A stretch of DNA of 64,000 bases. It comes from Galbula dea. Its lineage: Eukaryota > Chordata > Aves > Piciformes > Galbulidae. Shown piece after piece: positions 37,710-50,600 of this stretch. Below the pieces are notes generated by a model that saw nothing but the letters and a program-made list of their open reading frames with translations, searched no databases and had not been told where the DNA came from. Numbering within the stretch: the stretch's first letter is position 1; each line of letters begins with the position of its first letter. The stretch is from assembly GCA_013399015.1 (NCBI GenBank), contig VWZX01012694.1:2834891-2898890 (forward strand), given 5' to 3'. Both the position numbers and the translations under genes were made by a program.

Positions 37710-38441
37710 CTGGAAATAGAATTAATTTATACGGAATAAAATAAACTATACAGCAGCAGAAATTAAAACAAGAAGATTGAGTGGCAGCTTACACTATTTA
37801 CTAACTAAAAACTTAGCTTTGCTTGCTTATGAATTTAACACAGATGAGTGGTGCTAAAAATCCATTTCACTTCAGTTTTCCTTGCAACACAGGTAACGAA
37901 ACACACATTTAACTAAAATACGCAGTAGAAATCACTTAATGAAATGGTTTTCATTTTTTGGATCATATGCTGTTCAGAACTGTTTTCTTCCACTTGCTGT
38001 TTTGATATGAAATCTCACAATGCAGGTATTTATAATCCAACTAACTGCACCGACATCGACCCAGGGTGCTATAGTAGACTCCCTGGCATAAACTTCATAC
38101 AAGTATGCTTGTTTTATAAATGTAAGAAATCCAACCTCACTCAAAAAGGATTGAGACTAGGACTTGAAAGCCATTAAGCAGTTACAGTAGTAACACCAAT
38201 ACTCACCATTTGATTCAGTGATGAAAAAGAATACCTAATCTTAAGTAAGGAAATCTTACTTTTGTCATACAGCAAGAGAGATTAAATAAGTCAGAATTCT
38301 GGCCATTAGCATGAAATTGTAGGAATATTTTACCTTTCTTGCTTTGAAGGGGGTACACAGAATATTTTACTGGTTTCCACAACTATACACAACTGACCAG
38401 ACATCAGGATCAGTTTCTGAGTCTACTTTATTTTCCCATAC
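37710..38441 (-). other. AFDN: AFDN intron 10
   Basis: This 732-base intron separates the two exons of the FHA domain. No additional feature is seen. Confidence 0.85.
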
Positions 38442-38536
38442 CTGAATGGAATTCTCATCAAATTTTTCAGTCCCAACTTCAGTGACACTTAATTGTAGAC
38501 GGTAGAGCTTTGGCTTATCTCTGGAGTCAGAACCAT
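38442..38536 (-). CDS. AFDN: AFDN exon 10: start of the FHA region
   Basis: This 95-base exon encodes about residues 408-439: DGSDSRDKPKLYRLQLSVTE, then VGTEKFDENSIQ. It supplies the first strands leading into the forkhead-associated domain. The acceptor is TGTACAG before ATGGTT and the donor is TTCAG followed by GTATGG. It ends on a complete codon. Mammalian afadin has KLDDNSIQ where KFDENSIQ is seen here, a conservative change. Confidence 0.96.
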
Positions 38537-39335
38537 CTGTACAGCAAGTGACAAACATTAATTTGCAAGTTATTAAAGTTCAGATGCTCACGCAGTATTT
38601 CTACATTATTGCAATTTACATCAGAGTAGCAATGTTCACCAAAACAACATCTGAGTGACATTCTTTCAATATTATTTGGGAACTTAGTTGCTCATCCTAC
38701 TGTAAAAACCACTGAAAGCAGACAGAGCAAACTCAGAATGGCTTTTTCACAAGTGCAAAAGAACAAAATAATCAAGAACTACTATATTGAACAAAGCTTT
38801 AAAAACTTTCTCTATATCCTTAGTAGTTTAAGCAATAAAAATCCTGTTAATCTCTAAGATTTTATATGGGTATACCAACATGGGGTTAAAAGATTTAGAA
38901 ATTAAGATATCTGCAGATGTCTATAATAACAGTATTTACTGAACTTACTAAAAGTACAGACTGTCAGCAACATGTACTGTCAGGTGGCCTACATACTAAA
39001 CTGTTCCCTATTCATCAGATAGTGAAATAGGGTACTACTAAAAGAGAATCTTAAACAGGTTCACCTATGACAGCCTTAGTCTTGATATACAGGACTGTAG
39101 CACTTCTGGCCTTATCTTTATAGTCCCACTGACCTATATTTTAATCTTGCAGAAAATGAGGTCAAAGATAAAGTTCGTCTTCCTCATCCTCACAGAAGAA
39201 TAAATTGTCCAAATAGAATGAAATTTTGCAAGATACACTCAATACAGCACAGGATTTAGTTGCTGCCTTCATAGCTAACAGATATGGGTTTTGGCATACA
39301 TATCAAAACATCTCCACTTCCCAGAAAACAGTATC

Positions 39336-39490
39336 ATAGTATTGTCTGAGCTGGAAGGGACCCAATAGGATCATCAAGTCCAGCTCTTAAACCCACGGAG
39401 GACACCCCAAGAATCACACTATGTGCCTGAGAGTGTTATCTAAAAGCTTCTTAAACTCTGTCAGGCATGGTGCTGAGACAATACTATAAC
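39336..39490 (-). mobile_element. CR1 LINE 3' fragment
   Basis: The plus strand reads AGCTGGAAGGGACCC, ATCATCAAGTCCAGCTC and CACTATGTGCCTGAGAG, the antisense of a CR1 3' end. It covers only about 150 bases. Confidence 0.8.
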
Positions 39491-41287
39491 AGATACTAAA
39501 CTAACACTATCACTTGGGCCTTCTCTCCAACTATTCCTCAAAAGGGAAGATGCAAAAAAGGGAAGCTGCAAGACAAGAATGTATTACCTCCACAGAGAAG
39601 ACTTAACAATTCAGAGTGACACACTGACTAAAAGCAGAAGATGCAAAGAAAAGAATGAAACAGTACAAAAGAACAGAAAAAACAAAGTGAATGGAAGACG
39701 GAAGAAGCTGGTTATGAAGAATGATACCAGCAGAGTTTTATGTAGTTTTAACATGAGGAAAAGTAAAATGGGTGCTCCAAGTAATAAGTTTCTCCTAGGG
39801 ATGTTGTGATGTTATTGGGACATAAAGACACCAGGCAGACAGTCCATAGACTAATACTATAAATACTAGACTAATACTATAATATCAGTTAAGTGCTGGT
39901 GAACATATTAGGAACACTATCGTAATAATACTATGTCATCCATCACAAAAGAAGTATTAAACATAAGAGCACTCAGTCCTCTCTACATTTTTCAGGTACA
40001 GGGACAAGCCACTAAGGTAATGCTAATAGAGTATCTTCAACAATTAAAACTGTGTGCAGTTTTTAATACTTAACGTTAATCAGAAATTATATGGCTGGAT
40101 CTTCAATGTCATCAAATGCAGGCCTGTAATACACTACTGAATACATCTGCCTTCTTACCCCCAACTGTCTGCATTGTTATGTCTCTCCACAACTTCCACA
40201 TTAAAACCTAGACCAGCTCCTTCATTTATTTTTTTTTATGAATCCAGAAAGTCAAACAGTTCCCCATTCTACCCACATTCCAGTTTGGTAAAACTGGCAA
40301 CCAAAATACACAAGGTTCACTCTGGAGGCAAGGGCTCTTATTCAACAAACAAAAACACTGGCATTTCAAAAGTCAGTGGCATAAAAGTCAGGGTTAGTCA
40401 TCCAGGCCTTTAGTTCTTAATTTCTTATGGCACTTCCTCCTAAGACTTTTATATACAGATTAGAGAACAGGCTTTACAGTCTAGTGATTTCACCCCTATA
40501 TTAAATATATTTCCCCACACATATTTTTAATTTTTGACATCTTAAAAAGAAAAAAAAAATTAAAGTATACCTAGATGTTTCTGAAATATTCTGTAAAATA
40601 TACCATCAAATATTACAGTTTTCAAGTGTTTCTTTGAGGTAACTTCTGGATCTCATTCCTGGATTCAGCACTTGTCAATCAATCAATACCAAGCTTCTGC
40701 TAATGAACATTTACCTCACACCATCATATATCCTCAATATAGATGCATGTAAAATGTGCTTCCACATAAGAAATGCGGTTTAGTATCACAATGCTTTGGC
40801 TGAGGCAATTAAAGACTTTTGTTTCTCTGCAGTGTCCAATGTAACATGAAAAAGCTTACTTTAATACCACAGCACTAGATATGAACACTTTTTATTCTTC
40901 TCAGGAAAAAAGAAAAATTCAAGGAGTTATTGAAAGTTATTTGGAGCACACATGTAATCATCCATCAGTAAAAGGTACCTTCAATTTGAAGATAATTACT
41001 ATAAATTCTAAAAAGGATGAAAGGTCTTTTTGCTTTAGGAGGAGGGGGCAAGAAAGAAGGCAGGCTGCATTAAACTACATTGTAAAGTCTTGTATTTCCT
41101 GCTTTTCAACAGCTGGAAGCTCACCTAAATGTTGTTTGGAATGCAGTCCTTAGCTCACTGAAGCAGGAAACAGAATCTGCCATACCAATTGCAAAGTCCC
41201 TGCTCCCCAACAGTGAGAGTCCAAGAAGGCTGTTCTTAGCTTCTAAGGACAAAACTTTAAAGACTTCTGGTGGTTCAGAGAGAAGAT

Positions 41288-41560
41288 ATCATAGAATCAT
41301 TACAGGTGGAAAGGACCCTTAAGATCATCTAGTCCAACTGATAGCCCTACACTACTCTTATCCCTAAATCATCCCCTGAAGAAACACATCTATTCGCTTC
41401 TTAAAAACCTCCAGGGATGGTGACTCCACCACCTCCCTGGGCAGCCTATTCCAATATCTCACCACTCTTTCAGTAAAGTAATTCTTCCTAATATCTAATC
41501 TAAACCTACCCTGGCACAGCTTGAGCCCATTCCCTCTAGTCCTGAATATGTACAATCTCA
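41288..41560 (-). mobile_element. CR1 LINE 3' fragment with intact end of ORF2
   Basis: The plus strand begins ATCATAGAATCATTACAGG, followed by GGAAAGGACCC and ATCATCTAGTCCAACTG, the antisense of a CR1 3' end. The minus-strand frame 41364-41555 encodes TRGNGLKLCQGRFRLDIRKN, then VVRYWNRLPREVVESPSLEV and a stop, a clean CR1 ORF2 C-terminus. The good preservation suggests a younger copy than those in introns 13 and 18. It is 5'-truncated and cannot move on its own. Confidence 0.93.
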
Positions 41561-43277
41561 GCCTTAAGAATTCAGAATTTATGGGGGAGAAAAAGGAATA
41601 ATATATCCAGGGTTTCTATGTGACTCACCAGTAATTTTCTTCTAATTCAGAAACTTGAAAAGTATAAAGTTTTTTGAAATATGTACACTATAAAAACAAT
41701 ACAGAAGCAGCAGCAAGAGGCATAAGGAAAATGTATAAATTCTATACAAACTTGTTCATTTTATGTGTGTGACATGGAAGAAAGATGTCTTGTATTCTGT
41801 TTATGGCACCCATGACCAAAGAACATTAGCAGAGCTAAAAAGGTGCAGAAAATGTCTAGTTTCTCTCATTTTTTTAAATTTGGACAACTGTATTGGAACA
41901 TGCTTCCCAGATGTGCCTCCAAGACACAAGCTGAACAACCATGTTAGCCACTACTGCATCCATTAAACTTAATTATCTACCTGACAGTGCTCTTCCAAGT
42001 GACATCATATGTCAGTTCAAATCAATTGGGTATGGTTTGCTTTTGAATTGAGTTTCACAAGTTATTTGCTCCCATGACAGAAGTACATATACAAAGGTAC
42101 ATATACATCCCTGTATACTGCCTATTGCAGACCGAGATCTTCTACTTCAAGAGGAAACCCTCAATCAGAAAGCAGACCTTACTACCAAAGACCAGGGAGG
42201 AAACTGATTTAGAAAAACACGTTTTTAGAAAACACTGAAGTATGTAAATGTACAGTAGAAAACAGATATAAAACAGTGGAGAGTAAAAAGATGCACAGCA
42301 TATTACCATCCACCTATAGTCACTAGTGAAATTGTTTATGTAAAACCTGTGAAAACCATGGCTTTCTATCACTTTCCATGATGCAATACAAATAGATTTG
42401 ATGACTGGGTTTATGCAGCTATGAGTCAACGCTCACTTCAAATAGCAGTGTTATTTAAAAAAAACCCTGTGCAGTGAACCAAAGTGAACAGTCACAGCAA
42501 ACACATCAACTCAGTGATTCGTAATACAAATGTGCATTTCTGCAACAGAAAAAGACAAGACAGGGCTCCCTTCATGGATATGTATTTTTTTAAATGTGTT
42601 ACTTTTACCACTAAAAGGTGAACACCACACCACTTTGGAAATGATAAATTTCAATTGATTTTGCTGGTCCAGTGCTTGAAACAATGCTGGGAAATAGTAC
42701 TGACTTGAAACCAGACTAAACCAAATGATGAAGATCGGATCCTAGAAAACAAGTTAGCCTAAAGTTAAACAAAAACATCCACACAAGGGACTGCATCTAT
42801 TGACTTAAAATTAACTAAATCCACATTTGAAAAAGCAGCAGATTTCCTGCACAGGTTCCTGAGTGCTAAGAGTATAAGTTTAAGTGATTGGTTGAACAGA
42901 TTTGAAATACCATGTCACATTCTGAAGGTAACTCCGCTATTAAGTTTCAGACAAGATATACACTTTCAGCAGAAAGAGCCGACAGGAAACATTTTAGGTA
43001 TAGGAAAATTCAGTAAGGAATGTGACAGACAACAAAGCTCCTTCAAGCTAACATGTAGAAGTGTAACCACATACTATAGTGCAGTTCTTTTTCTCAGAAG
43101 GAAGACTAGTTGGAGAAATTGCTCTGGTCAAGGCTTTCAAACTTCTCCAACCTCCTGTAATTCTTTTTTCAAAGTTTTTATACATGCATGTTCTCAGCAT
43201 CTCCCACTGCTGTCAATTCTAGAGCTCAGGGTTGCTTTTTTGTGATGAGGCAAAGAGAAAAGCCTTAAAGTTTTGCC

Positions 43278-43321
43278 TTTTTTGGGTTTTGTTTGGGTTT
43301 GGTTTTTGGTTTTTTTTTTTA
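43278..43321 (+). repeat. T/G-rich low-complexity tract
   Basis: A run of TTTTGGGTTTTG-like units ends in ten or more T. It lies about 110 bases before a plus-strand CR1 fragment and has no clear function. Confidence 0.85.
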
Positions 43322-43429
43322 ATGCTTCGTAATTATTATTTCAGGCTTGTAGGATAAATCTCAGGCTCACGTCCTAAAAAATTGGCTTTTTGTAATTTTT
43401 TTCAGCTTTTAGATAGGATGGAGGTCAGG

Positions 43430-43702
43430 TGGTGATAGAACCAAGGGAAATGGATGCAAACTAGGGGAGTGTAGATTTAGATTAGATATTAGGAGGAAGT
43501 TCTTCACTGTCAGGGTGGTGAGATAGTGGAACAGGTTGTCCAAAGAGGTTGTAGAAGCCCCATCCCTGGAAGCTTTTAAGACAAGGCTGGATGGAGCCCT
43601 GGCCAACCTGATCTAGTGGAAGGTCTCCCTGACAGGCAGGGGGGTTGGAAATAGATGATCTTTAAGGTCTCTTCCAACTCTGACAATTCTATGATTCTAT
43701 AT
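43430..43702 (+). mobile_element. CR1 LINE 3' fragment with tail repeat
   Basis: The plus strand shows TTTAGATTAGATATTAGGAG, GGTGGTGAGATAGTGGAACA, CCCCATCCCTGGAAGC and the terminal AATTCTATGATTCTATA. This is the 3' end of a CR1 element in sense orientation, opposite to the gene, with its characteristic tail repeat. Confidence 0.93.
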
Positions 43703-44384
43703 TGAACAACTGAAGACCGTAACATGCTTGAAGTCACCAGCAGCCACATTCACAAATAACACTGATAGCATCAGCTGCCATATCTCACTTCAGTCTATCC
43801 ACTCTATTTCTCTTACTATCAGATTCATCTCAGTTTATTGGTTCATTTACATGACTTGGGTGACAATTGCTGACTGCCACATTTACAGCCACAAGTTACT
43901 GTAAATGCATCCTCTACCATACTGTGCAGAATCTGATCTTCAGTCTATAAACCAGCCATACAACCAGCAACGTCAGCAAGCTGTGGAGAAGCGGAAAAAC
44001 AGGACATGTTGCAGTAGCTAACTTACTGAATTTGTGCAACTGCAAAGGGCATGAAACTGAAGGTTTCTTCTGCAAGAATATAAACAGCCAATGTTTTGAC
44101 AGAAGGACACTTCTACAGGAGTTATTTCTATAATAAATACAAGTATCCTGAAATGCATTGTTCCAAAGGGACAGAGTGTACTCTAGAGTACTAAGACCTC
44201 CTTTTCACACTCCCAGAGAAAGAGCTAAGAAACTGCATTCCTTTTAATTTTTTTTTTTAACTCAAGTGAAATATAACCAAATTTCTATTGAATGGTCAGG
44301 TATTCCTGCAGAGCTCATCTATACTTACTAATTCAGCACACTCTACTAAACTTTTCTGCTCTGTGGAATAATGTTATTAACCTT

Positions 44385-44470
44385 ATCTAGGGTGTCCTGC
44401 TTTGGCACAGGGGTTGGACTTGATCTTTCTAGGTCCCTTCCAACCCCTAACATTCTATGATTCTATGATA
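44385..44470 (+). mobile_element. CR1 LINE extreme 3' end
   Basis: About 85 bases: GGGGTTGGACTTGATC, GGTCCCTTCCAACCCC and the tail ATTCTATGATTCTATG. It is a heavily 5'-truncated insertion on the plus strand. Confidence 0.9.
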
Positions 44471-45396
44471 ATGCAATGGATGTTGGAATTCATCAAAGAG
44501 TTGAGCACTGAAGGCATAAGTTTGAACAGAGTTCTTTAAACCTGAGTATTGTACTCCACAGCCATGAAAGGGTAAGCAACACCAGGAGACATATACAACT
44601 TTTAAAGCAGTCTAGGAAAAGAAATCAAGAGAGAGATCCCAAAAACCTAAGAAAAGGTATTTGGGTATATATTTCATGAAGAAGAATGTGGCTTTGTATT
44701 CTTGTCTATTTGGCCAAACCAGGACGTATCTGCACATAATCTAAACTCTATGGAGAATCAAAAATCCATGATGATTTGTAGGTCAGGTTATTGATTTCAA
44801 ATGCTACAGATAAAACTGAGTAAGACTGCTGTCTTACATGCCTAAATCTCTCTCACATACACTATTAAAGGTGAATAACATTAAATACACAAACCAGGAA
44901 GCAGAAATACCAAAGGATGCTATGGAACACCACAAAGGAGAAAGTGAGGCCACCAGAGATCCAAACACTATTTTACGTAAAAATAGTCATCGATTTCATC
45001 CACTGGATCAGTGTGGTCAAACTTTGAAAAGCTCAATTAAATTCCTGCCATTTACCCAATTCTTAACTACACTTTTTAACTATGAATTCTGCAATCAGAT
45101 GGATCATAGACTGTTTTTCTACCACAACACTGCTTGTAAATCACCCTATGAAATTTAGTTAACCTTAGCTGGAAGGTTGAACTCTAGATGTTGGTGCATT
45201 CATGATCTATTTGATGTTTGTTCACAGACAGTATTCTATTCAATGGCAGCCGACAAGACAGGTAACAAGTTCACAGAAGCAGTCCCTTGGAAAAAAAGAT
45301 ATTCAAGAAAGCCTTTCATTTGTCAAAAGAAACAAGATATACAGACAGCAATGATTTTAGTGACTAATGAGAGAACAGTATTAAATATAGTGTTAC

Positions 45397-45441
45397 CTTC
45401 GTATGTGTGATAGTTGTAGTAGGCAAAGTGATTCCTTCTCC
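45397..45441 (-). CDS. AFDN: AFDN exon 9: 45-base linking exon
   Basis: This very short exon encodes GRRNHFAYYNYHTYE across its two split codons (about residues 393-407). The acceptor is CCCCAG before GGAGAAGG and the donor is GAAG followed by GTAACA. Entry and exit phases are the same and the length is a multiple of three, so skipping it would keep the frame. The upstream and downstream introns are 1.6 kb and 6.9 kb. Confidence 0.95.
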
Positions 45442-46993
45442 CTGGGGTTAGAAACACATGCAGAGGACCCAGGTGAAGGCAGCACCAGCAGGACAGATAC
45501 CATGCAGAACACGCGGAAGAGGGCAGGAAAAGAAAAGATAGGAAAGGGTGAAACCGTAGCCAGGCAACACTTAATTTATAAGGATGAAGATGCATTAAAA
45601 TCTTTCAACTTTGGAAACTGCATAGAATATAAAGACACCAGTACTACAAAGCTACTGAATGAAATAATCCTTATTGTTTAGGAAAACGACAACAAGCTGT
45701 TAAAAGAAACATGAACAGTAGGTCAGTCCAACAGGGAAGGTACAAAGGCTTGGCACAGTGTTGCCATCTGTAACATTTCAGATAGTTTTTCCTCTCCCAG
45801 TTAATGGATGTCTTGCTCTACTGCCCAAGCACAATGTTTTAATACAAAAGCAACCAGGCTCCATGAAAATTAAGAGTTTAAAGCACAAGAAATCAAAAGC
45901 ACTATTAAAGAAACCCAAAATATTAATAGGCAAATCAAACCTCAGCCCATAGAACATAATATAAAATACACTTAATATATTCTGTGTACTGCTACTTTCA
46001 TCTGGCTTTAAAAAAATAAAAACCCCAAACCAGCCACAAAATCCAAAAAACACGACACATTATTTCATTATTAATTTTAGCTTTTGACTGCAGTTTGGCC
46101 AGAGTTTTCAGCACCAATTTCCAACCTCGATTTCCAAAAGGTAAACAACCAGACTTCAAATCGTAAATCACCTGTTTGGATACCTGAGTGTATCAAAGTT
46201 ACACTTAACAGGAAAAAGGGCTGTAAATAAGTAAATCATCAAAAATGAAAGTCCTTATCCAAATCTTCAAACGTGAAGACAATAGAAATTGGCAATAGAA
46301 GTTGTATGTGTTTTATCAGTTGTGCTATAAAAATCAAACCCCCTTGGCTATTCCTAGATCAGAAAATTAGCTGTAAATTACAGTGCAGCATAGAGAATTG
46401 TAATGATGCCAAAATAAAACCCATTCTTGCTAGTGCTTTGAAGGTTCCATAAAAGCTAAAAAATGTTTAGCAAATATGTTTGATTTAAAAATTCATCTTC
46501 TTGTCTTTCTAAAAATGTATTTTTTCATGTAAGGTACTATGAAATATACCAAACTAGGTATGAGACAGTATACTTCTGAATGTAAAATAAACCACAACTT
46601 AAGCAATGATTTTGTTTCCCCTCAAACCAAATCAAAAGATGACTCCTTAAACTGTTCTACTTATTATCAACTTTTAAAACCCACAATCCAAAGGCAGTTG
46701 AAGCTTGAGTAATTTTTTTTGTTTTCAAAACTTTCAACTTCATATTTGAAAACACGCTAACAGAGACAAAGTCCTAGTCAATCAAGTCTCCTCTTTTTTA
46801 CTCCAAGCATGTGCTACTAAAATTTCAGTATTACAGCAATACACAGCTCTACCTCCAGATAGCTCTAATTCAGAATCTGACATCAGAACAACTAATGTGG
46901 GATTCACTCACACTGCCAACAGACTTTCTTGTGCTTCCAAAGAAAGACTATGTAAGAATGTAATTTGGGTTATTTGATAACCAGAATTCTTAC
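45442..46993 (-). other. AFDN: AFDN intron 8
   Basis: This 1.55 kb intron has no recognised element. Opposed open frames around 45403-45681 and 45778-46053 lack known motifs. Confidence 0.85.
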
Positions 46994-47161
46994 CTGGGCT
47001 TAATTCTACCAAGTAGGGTAGTTTCTCAGGAGGAAGGCAAGAGCCGTAGGCAGACCCGTCAACTCTCTCCTTCCCCTTCAATGGCTTGCCATCAGTTATT
47101 TTCTTGGATTTCTTTGGGACATAATCAGGAGGCCGCCTTTTCAACTGAAAGACTAGTACTC
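46994..47161 (-). CDS. AFDN: AFDN exon 8: end of RA2 and basic linker
   Basis: This 168-base exon encodes about residues 337-392: VLVFQLKRRPPDYVPKKSKK, a Lys/Gly-rich stretch, then LPPEKLPYLVELSP plus one base. It completes RA2 and starts the linker to the FHA domain. The acceptor is TTCTAG and the donor is CCAG followed by GTAAGA. Compared with mammals as I remember them, the KK-ITDGKPLKGKERVDG stretch is the variable part while the flanks are fixed. Confidence 0.95.
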
Positions 47162-47564
47162 CTAGAACATAATAATATACATCCTTTGAGTTTCCCTACC
47201 AGTGAATAAGCACACATCAAACATTTATTTCTAAGTGTTGCATAGGATTACTTTCAGCTTAACAAGCTCCTTACACTGATGTAGTTATTTTTAAGTTAAA
47301 ACTGTTTGAAAGATTAATAGTATACTTCTCCACAGTGAATAATTTAGAAACTTAAGGATAAAATGTATCTTCTACTGTCTAAAGATGTATTACTATAAAC
47401 AGTGCTGAACGAAATGGTAAATAATTTTAAAAGCACATAGTATTAAAAGCAACTGAAAATAAAACACTTCAAAATATATGCTCCAATTTCTTATTTACAG
47501 GAGGTCCACACCCTGGCTTACAACATACAAAGAAGAAAAATGTCCTAAAGCTTTTTAGACATAC
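47162..47564 (-). other. AFDN: AFDN intron 7
   Basis: This is the shortest of the confirmed introns, 403 bases, AT-rich and without other features. Confidence 0.9.
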
Positions 47565-47676
47565 CTTTATCACTAGGCCACTCCCTGAATATCTGCAGTG
47601 GACACTCGTCATCATCAAGAATACTTTCTTTAGCACCTTTATCATCAGAGTGCTGAGCACCAGGAGGCAGCATGAC
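47565..47676 (-). CDS. AFDN: AFDN exon 7: middle of the RA2 domain
   Basis: This 112-base exon encodes about residues 300-336: VMLPPGAQHSDDKGAK, an acidic turn ESILDDDECPLQ, then IFREWPSDK plus one base. The acidic loop and the FREWPS segment are typical of afadin RA2. The acceptor is TTCTAG before GTCATG and the donor is AAAG followed by GTATGT. It lies 5.8 kb downstream of exon 6 and 0.4 kb upstream of exon 8. Confidence 0.96.
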
Positions 47677-50600
47677 CTAGAAAAGAACCGCTATCAGTTT
47701 TCAGAGTTGTTAGTGGACAGTTAGGACCACGGATCCAAGGGTATATCCTCTGATTTTTTGTTCGTAACAAGAGATAAAGCAGTATTTTGAAATGCATTTT
47801 GCTTTCCAAGACACTGTCTCATCCTTTCTTACAGTTAAACCACTCTTCCCAGAACACCAGATATATTTGAAAAGCAAAGGAAAGGAAATTACACTTAGGG
47901 TAGACAAAACCATCTTCCACTAAACAAAATTATTTCAATTTCTCAACAGCTAAGGAAAGAAAAAAATAATTATCTGTGGAGGTGACAATTAAAAAACAAA
48001 ACTGAAGTTTCTTTTATTATCTTATACATTGGCATCGGCCTTTCATTTTGTTAATGCCATTCTGCTAACGCAACACACAAATATCTTTAGAAACAGTAAG
48101 ACAAGCTAGCAAAGAGAATGTCCTGATACCTCCTGCATCCTTGTCTTACCCAACCTCTACACAGGGACCAAGGGCATGACTGGAGCATTTCACACAATTG
48201 CTTCACTGTCCAGCTTTAAGGAAGAGCCAAAACTAAGTACACTTTGGGAACAGAACCACAGACTACTCATACCTTTTACCTATATCCTTACAAAGTAGAG
48301 GAAGAGGGAAACCTTGATTCACGTGTTCTGTCTGACTCTAAAGGAGACGTAGCCTATGATTCCATGCACATTTACATTACTGTTCCCCAGAGCAATCAAG
48401 CATAAAAAACAACAGCAGGCACTATTACAGTGCCTGAGTACCTTCTAAGTTAAAGGGAGATCTTTCAAAGGTGAATACAAAAAAGTATTTTTTACTCCCT
48501 TGTTTGTGATCCTGACAATGTTATTTGAATCCGCATACAGCTCTATTTTAAACAAACTACTCAAAATTATTCTCATCTCTGAACTGTGACCCCAGTGACA
48601 CCTTCTGAAATACTTCAGCCACTGGCTAACTGCACCTAACCATGCTGCAGCCCTCAAGAGGCTTTCCACTCTTATTTGTTGCCTCCTCTCCATGTTCATT
48701 GCAATGTTAACTTAAGTTCTCACAGATCCACCTCAAACGTCCTTTCATCTTCTTCCAAGCAGGAAACAAGCACATTTAAGATCAAAAGTACGTATTCAAG
48801 TCATTGGCCTTTCCCTAAAACACTTTCTATGCAAAACCTGGCTAAACATAGGACTAATTAAATTGCCTTTAATTGGATTTTCAAATAGACAAGATATAAT
48901 AAAATAAGGAAAACATTAAAATGTATAAACCAGAGGGAAACAAAAACAAATCTACACTTAAATCTTATCTTGCCAAACCACTATTTCACATCTCAGATTT
49001 TAAAATAAATTATACTTACGGGATAATTTTGATTAGCTAAAGTAACACTGGGTTTCAAGCCTTATTCAACAAGCAACAATGTTTAAATTCCAAAACCAGA
49101 TGGTAACTAGTTACAACACAAGAACTACATGCTGCAGCATGCATACAAGTGGTTGACTAATACTGGACTGGTGAGCAAACCAAGGAAAACCCAAATGCAG
49201 TGAAGTTAGAGGACAGGAGACATACAAATACACAGGTGCTACTACTTGTAGTATCACCTTGATACTACTTCTGCCTTGGAACTTGGATGAGCAGTTGACT
49301 TGGCATCAGGCTTAACAGGAACAATGGTAAACTAGCAAGCTAGTGAAGAGGGGTCACATAAGCACTAATCCCCTCATCCTCCCAGCCAGTTACTGCTCCT
49401 CCCATCTCTCAGGAAGCATGAGCTGGTAACTTAGACATACCTCAATTAAACATAGTGTGTGACCTAACCTGCAGAAATATACAAAAATACACATAAGATT
49501 TTGCAGGCCAGGAGGCTTCTACCTGTGATGAAGCTATTTTAGAAAACATATCTATGTCTTAGGTAAATGCTGCCTCAGTGTCACTCAAAAAGCTGATATT
49601 CCTACATAATAGAAAACACAGGAACAAATTTATATTTTCACTGGGTTTTGGCTTGTGGATAGAGATTTGCTTTCATTTTGAAAAACAGAAGATGCAGTTA
49701 AATATCGTTTCAATCTGTCTTTTCACAAATTTCAGGCTGCTGAGATCAGGCACAGACATCTCCCTGATTTCTGCAACAGCATAGGAAATGGAGATGGGTA
49801 AAAACAGCTTAAGCTCACAAGTCTTGGAAGCAGGTTGTCAGGTGACAACCAATGAACTGAAACATTCATAACAGGTAATTCGGAAGAGTATAATCTGCTT
49901 CCTTTTTAGTTGCATTCATAAGCATACAGATTATCATAAAGTTGTTTCAATCAATACTTATGCATTTAAAATGCAGCAAAACATACAGAGAATAAATGCT
50001 AAGAAACCTAAATGAAGTCAACAGCAACTTAGGACTTAGCTTCCAAGGCATTTGCTGGGATAAACAAGTTAAGAGAAGACAATATTCAAATACTTAAGCC
50101 CCCTATGGTAAGTGGTAACTACAGATCAGATCTATCCTTACCAAAAGTTTCACACAAAAATCCCCTCATGCTATAACAGGTCTCCAATAGGCTTTTTTAT
50201 TATTTTAATATTTTTTAAATAAACCCCTCATATCTACTGTATGTTTTAATATAGCTGCTTATTCAAATTAATTATTCCTCAATTTTCCTTACAAGCTGGG
50301 AATATAAGCTCTGCACACACCCCTGAAAAAAACCCAAGCTCCAAAACAATAGAACTTACTAAAAAATATTTAATATCTTACATTTGTAATGTCTATTTCT
50401 TAAAATAAACAAACCAACCCAACAGCAAAAAAATGAACTGATCACCATGAACTGCATGTTTTTGCTTGACATTACAAAAAGCTATTTATGCCTTATCCTT
50501 GAGTAAAAAAAAAAAAAGAGCATGCTAAAAAAAGTCTGATCAAGATAATCAAGATCCTACTTTTAAGAGTTAACTGGTTGGCTGCATGCTTCAAGTATTA

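Larger units (their letters stand above)
38537..45396 (-). other. AFDN: AFDN intron 9, CR1-rich
   Basis: At 6.9 kb this is the largest complete intron in the window. It holds four CR1 fragments, two on the minus strand (about 39336-39490 and 41288-41560) and two on the plus strand (about 43430-43702 and 44385-44470), plus a T/G-rich tract at 43278-43321. The rest is AT-rich without further features. Confidence 0.85.
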
